From the NCBI GenBank assembly GCA_016874315.1, contig VGTX01000010.1:1-12961 (forward strand): a stretch of 12,961 nt of DNA, read 5' to 3'. This DNA comes from Gammaproteobacteria bacterium. Lineage in GTDB: Bacteria; Pseudomonadota; Gammaproteobacteria; Berkiellales; Berkiellaceae. The notes under the pieces are model-generated. The model saw nothing but the letters and a program-made list of their open reading frames with translations. It was not told where the DNA came from and did no database searches. The position numbers and the translations under genes are program-made. Below are positions 12,197-12,961 of the stretch, in pieces; positions within the stretch are counted from its first letter, which is position 1, and each line of letters begins with the position of its first letter.

Positions 12197-12961
12197 ATGG
12201 AAGTATATTTTGGACAGGCGATAAAGAATCAACAGCTTTATGCGCAGAAAAAGATATTGGAGATGTTAGGAGATCGATTGATACTTGATTCTTGGGAGTC
12301 AAGTATTGGTCAGGGAATAACCGGGGTGTGTGAGGGCTCTATTTTGGAGAAGGGTGTTGTAAGCACTTCGACCATAGAGGCGGATGCATTGCCGATTGCT
12401 GCAACACAGATTCGACCATTTTTAGCGGGCCTACCTTTTCATGTAGAAGGTATTTCAATTGTTATGCACCCAAATAATCCATGGGTTCCAACCGCACATG
12501 CTAATATTCGAAAATTTTCGGTGAAGCTTGGAAGTGGAGAGAATTTTAAGTGGTATGGTGGTGGTTTTGATTTAACACCTTATAAGCCTATTAAAGAAAT
12601 ATGTCAGATGTGGCATCGAAATACAAAAGAATATTTGGATTCTTTTGATGATAGATTGTATTTCGATTGGAAAAAACAATGTGATGAGTATTTTTACTTA
12701 GATCATCGAAATGAAGCGCGCGGTATTGGCGGTATATTTTTTGATGATTATATAGGACATGAAATATACGATGAAAAAATGATTATTGGTCTTATCGATC
12801 TTTTTTTTGATATGTTTTTTAATATCACCTCCACTTTAATGGACAGGTCGTACACCGATGACGATAAAAAATTCCAGGAATGGCGTCGCGGAAGATATGC
12901 AGAATTTAATCTATTAAAGGATAGGGGCACACAATTTGGATTAAAAACTCAAGGGCGTATT
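12197..12961 (+). CDS. hemF: Oxygen-dependent coproporphyrinogen III oxidase (3' end outside the window)
   Basis: HemF uses O2 to decarboxylate two propionates of coproporphyrinogen III to vinyl groups, giving protoporphyrinogen IX in haem synthesis. The window holds 255 residues with no stop; about 45 remain, judging from E. coli HemF (299). The core is well conserved: VMHPNNPWVPTAHAN, WYGGGFDLTPY, YFYLDHRNEARGIGG, FFDD and RRGRYAEFNLLKDRGTQFG. The four histidines conserved in E. coli HemF are present (H91, H101, H140, H170). The N-terminal glycine-rich signature, GGGGxSRV then GGVFEQAGVN in E. coli, is eroded here to IGQGITGV and GSILEKGVV. GAGGG lies 7 nt upstream of the ATG. The gene follows topA after 70 nt and may share its transcript. 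It implies access to oxygen at least some of the time. Confidence 0.93.
   Translation, partial: MEVYFGQAIKNQQLYAQKKILEMLGDRLILDSWESSIGQGITGVCEGSILEKGVVSTSTIEADALPIAATQIRPFLAGLPFHVEGISIVMHPNNPWVPTAHANIRKFSVKLGSGENFKWYGGGFDLTPYKPIKEICQMWHRNTKEYLDSFDDRLYFDWKKQCDEYFYLDHRNEARGIGGIFFDDYIGHEIYDEKMIIGLIDLFFDMFFNITSTLMDRSYTDDDKKFQEWRRGRYAEFNLLKDRGTQFGLKTQGRI

Noticed and set aside
12748..12930. Minus-strand open frame antisense to hemF
   Set aside because: The plus strand here encodes conserved HemF motifs, so this is a shadow frame.
1..12961. Mobile elements, CRISPR arrays, tRNA or rRNA genes, toxin-antitoxin or defence genes
   Set aside because: No transposase, regularly spaced repeats, cloverleaf or accessory gene was recognised; the window is core origin-proximal housekeeping DNA.

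Overview
The window is the replication-origin region of a bacterial chromosome, almost certainly a gammaproteobacterium with a compact, AT-rich, slimmed-down genome (by eye roughly 40% GC; not counted). The evidence is the order rpmH-rnpA-yidC leaving the origin on the minus strand and dnaA-dnaN-gyrB leaving on the plus strand, a GyrB of the gammaproteobacterial type with an insert in its C-terminal half (765 aa), an rsmB-fmt-def cluster, and topA-hemF next to it. The flavour is that of Legionellales/Coxiella-like or other host-associated gammaproteobacteria, but no single feature fixes the family.

Layout. Positions 1-1331 (minus): the N-terminal part of the membrane insertase YidC (runs off the window), RnpA and ribosomal protein L34. 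Positions 1332-1987: the non-coding origin. It holds a TATAA-repeat AT tract, an A-rich CAAAAA tract, three perfect DnaA boxes (TTATCCACA) spaced exactly 12 bp apart, and a perfect match to the IHF consensus just before dnaA. Positions 1988-6834 (plus): dnaA, dnaN and gyrB packed with 11- and 15-nt gaps as one operon. Positions 6835-6895: a short convergent gap with an 11-bp hairpin. Positions 6896-9684 (minus): def, fmt and rsmB in that transcriptional order, abutting or overlapping, driven by a recognisable TTGACA promoter in the def/topA divergent gap. Positions 9844-12126 (plus): topA (topoisomerase I with four C-terminal Cys4 ribbons). Positions 12197-12961 (plus): hemF, cut by the window end.

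How the genes work together. The region couples replication initiation (DnaA, clamp, gyrase and topoisomerase I for supercoiling) with early steps of protein synthesis and maturation (L34, RNase P protein, 16S rRNA m5C methylation, Met-tRNA formylation and deformylation, membrane insertion). hemF is the oxygen-dependent step of haem synthesis.

What is unusual is mostly what is missing or eroded. yidD is absent between rnpA and yidC. recF is absent between dnaN and gyrB. The genes usually found between def and topA in related genomes (lysM-domain gene, dprA, smg), and tsaC between topA and hemF, are absent. RnpA is short, L34 has lost its usual N-terminal motif, and HemF has a degenerate N-terminal signature with all four conserved histidines kept. 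This reads as genome reduction. I see no mobile element, CRISPR array, tRNA, rRNA or obvious new multi-gene system in the window.
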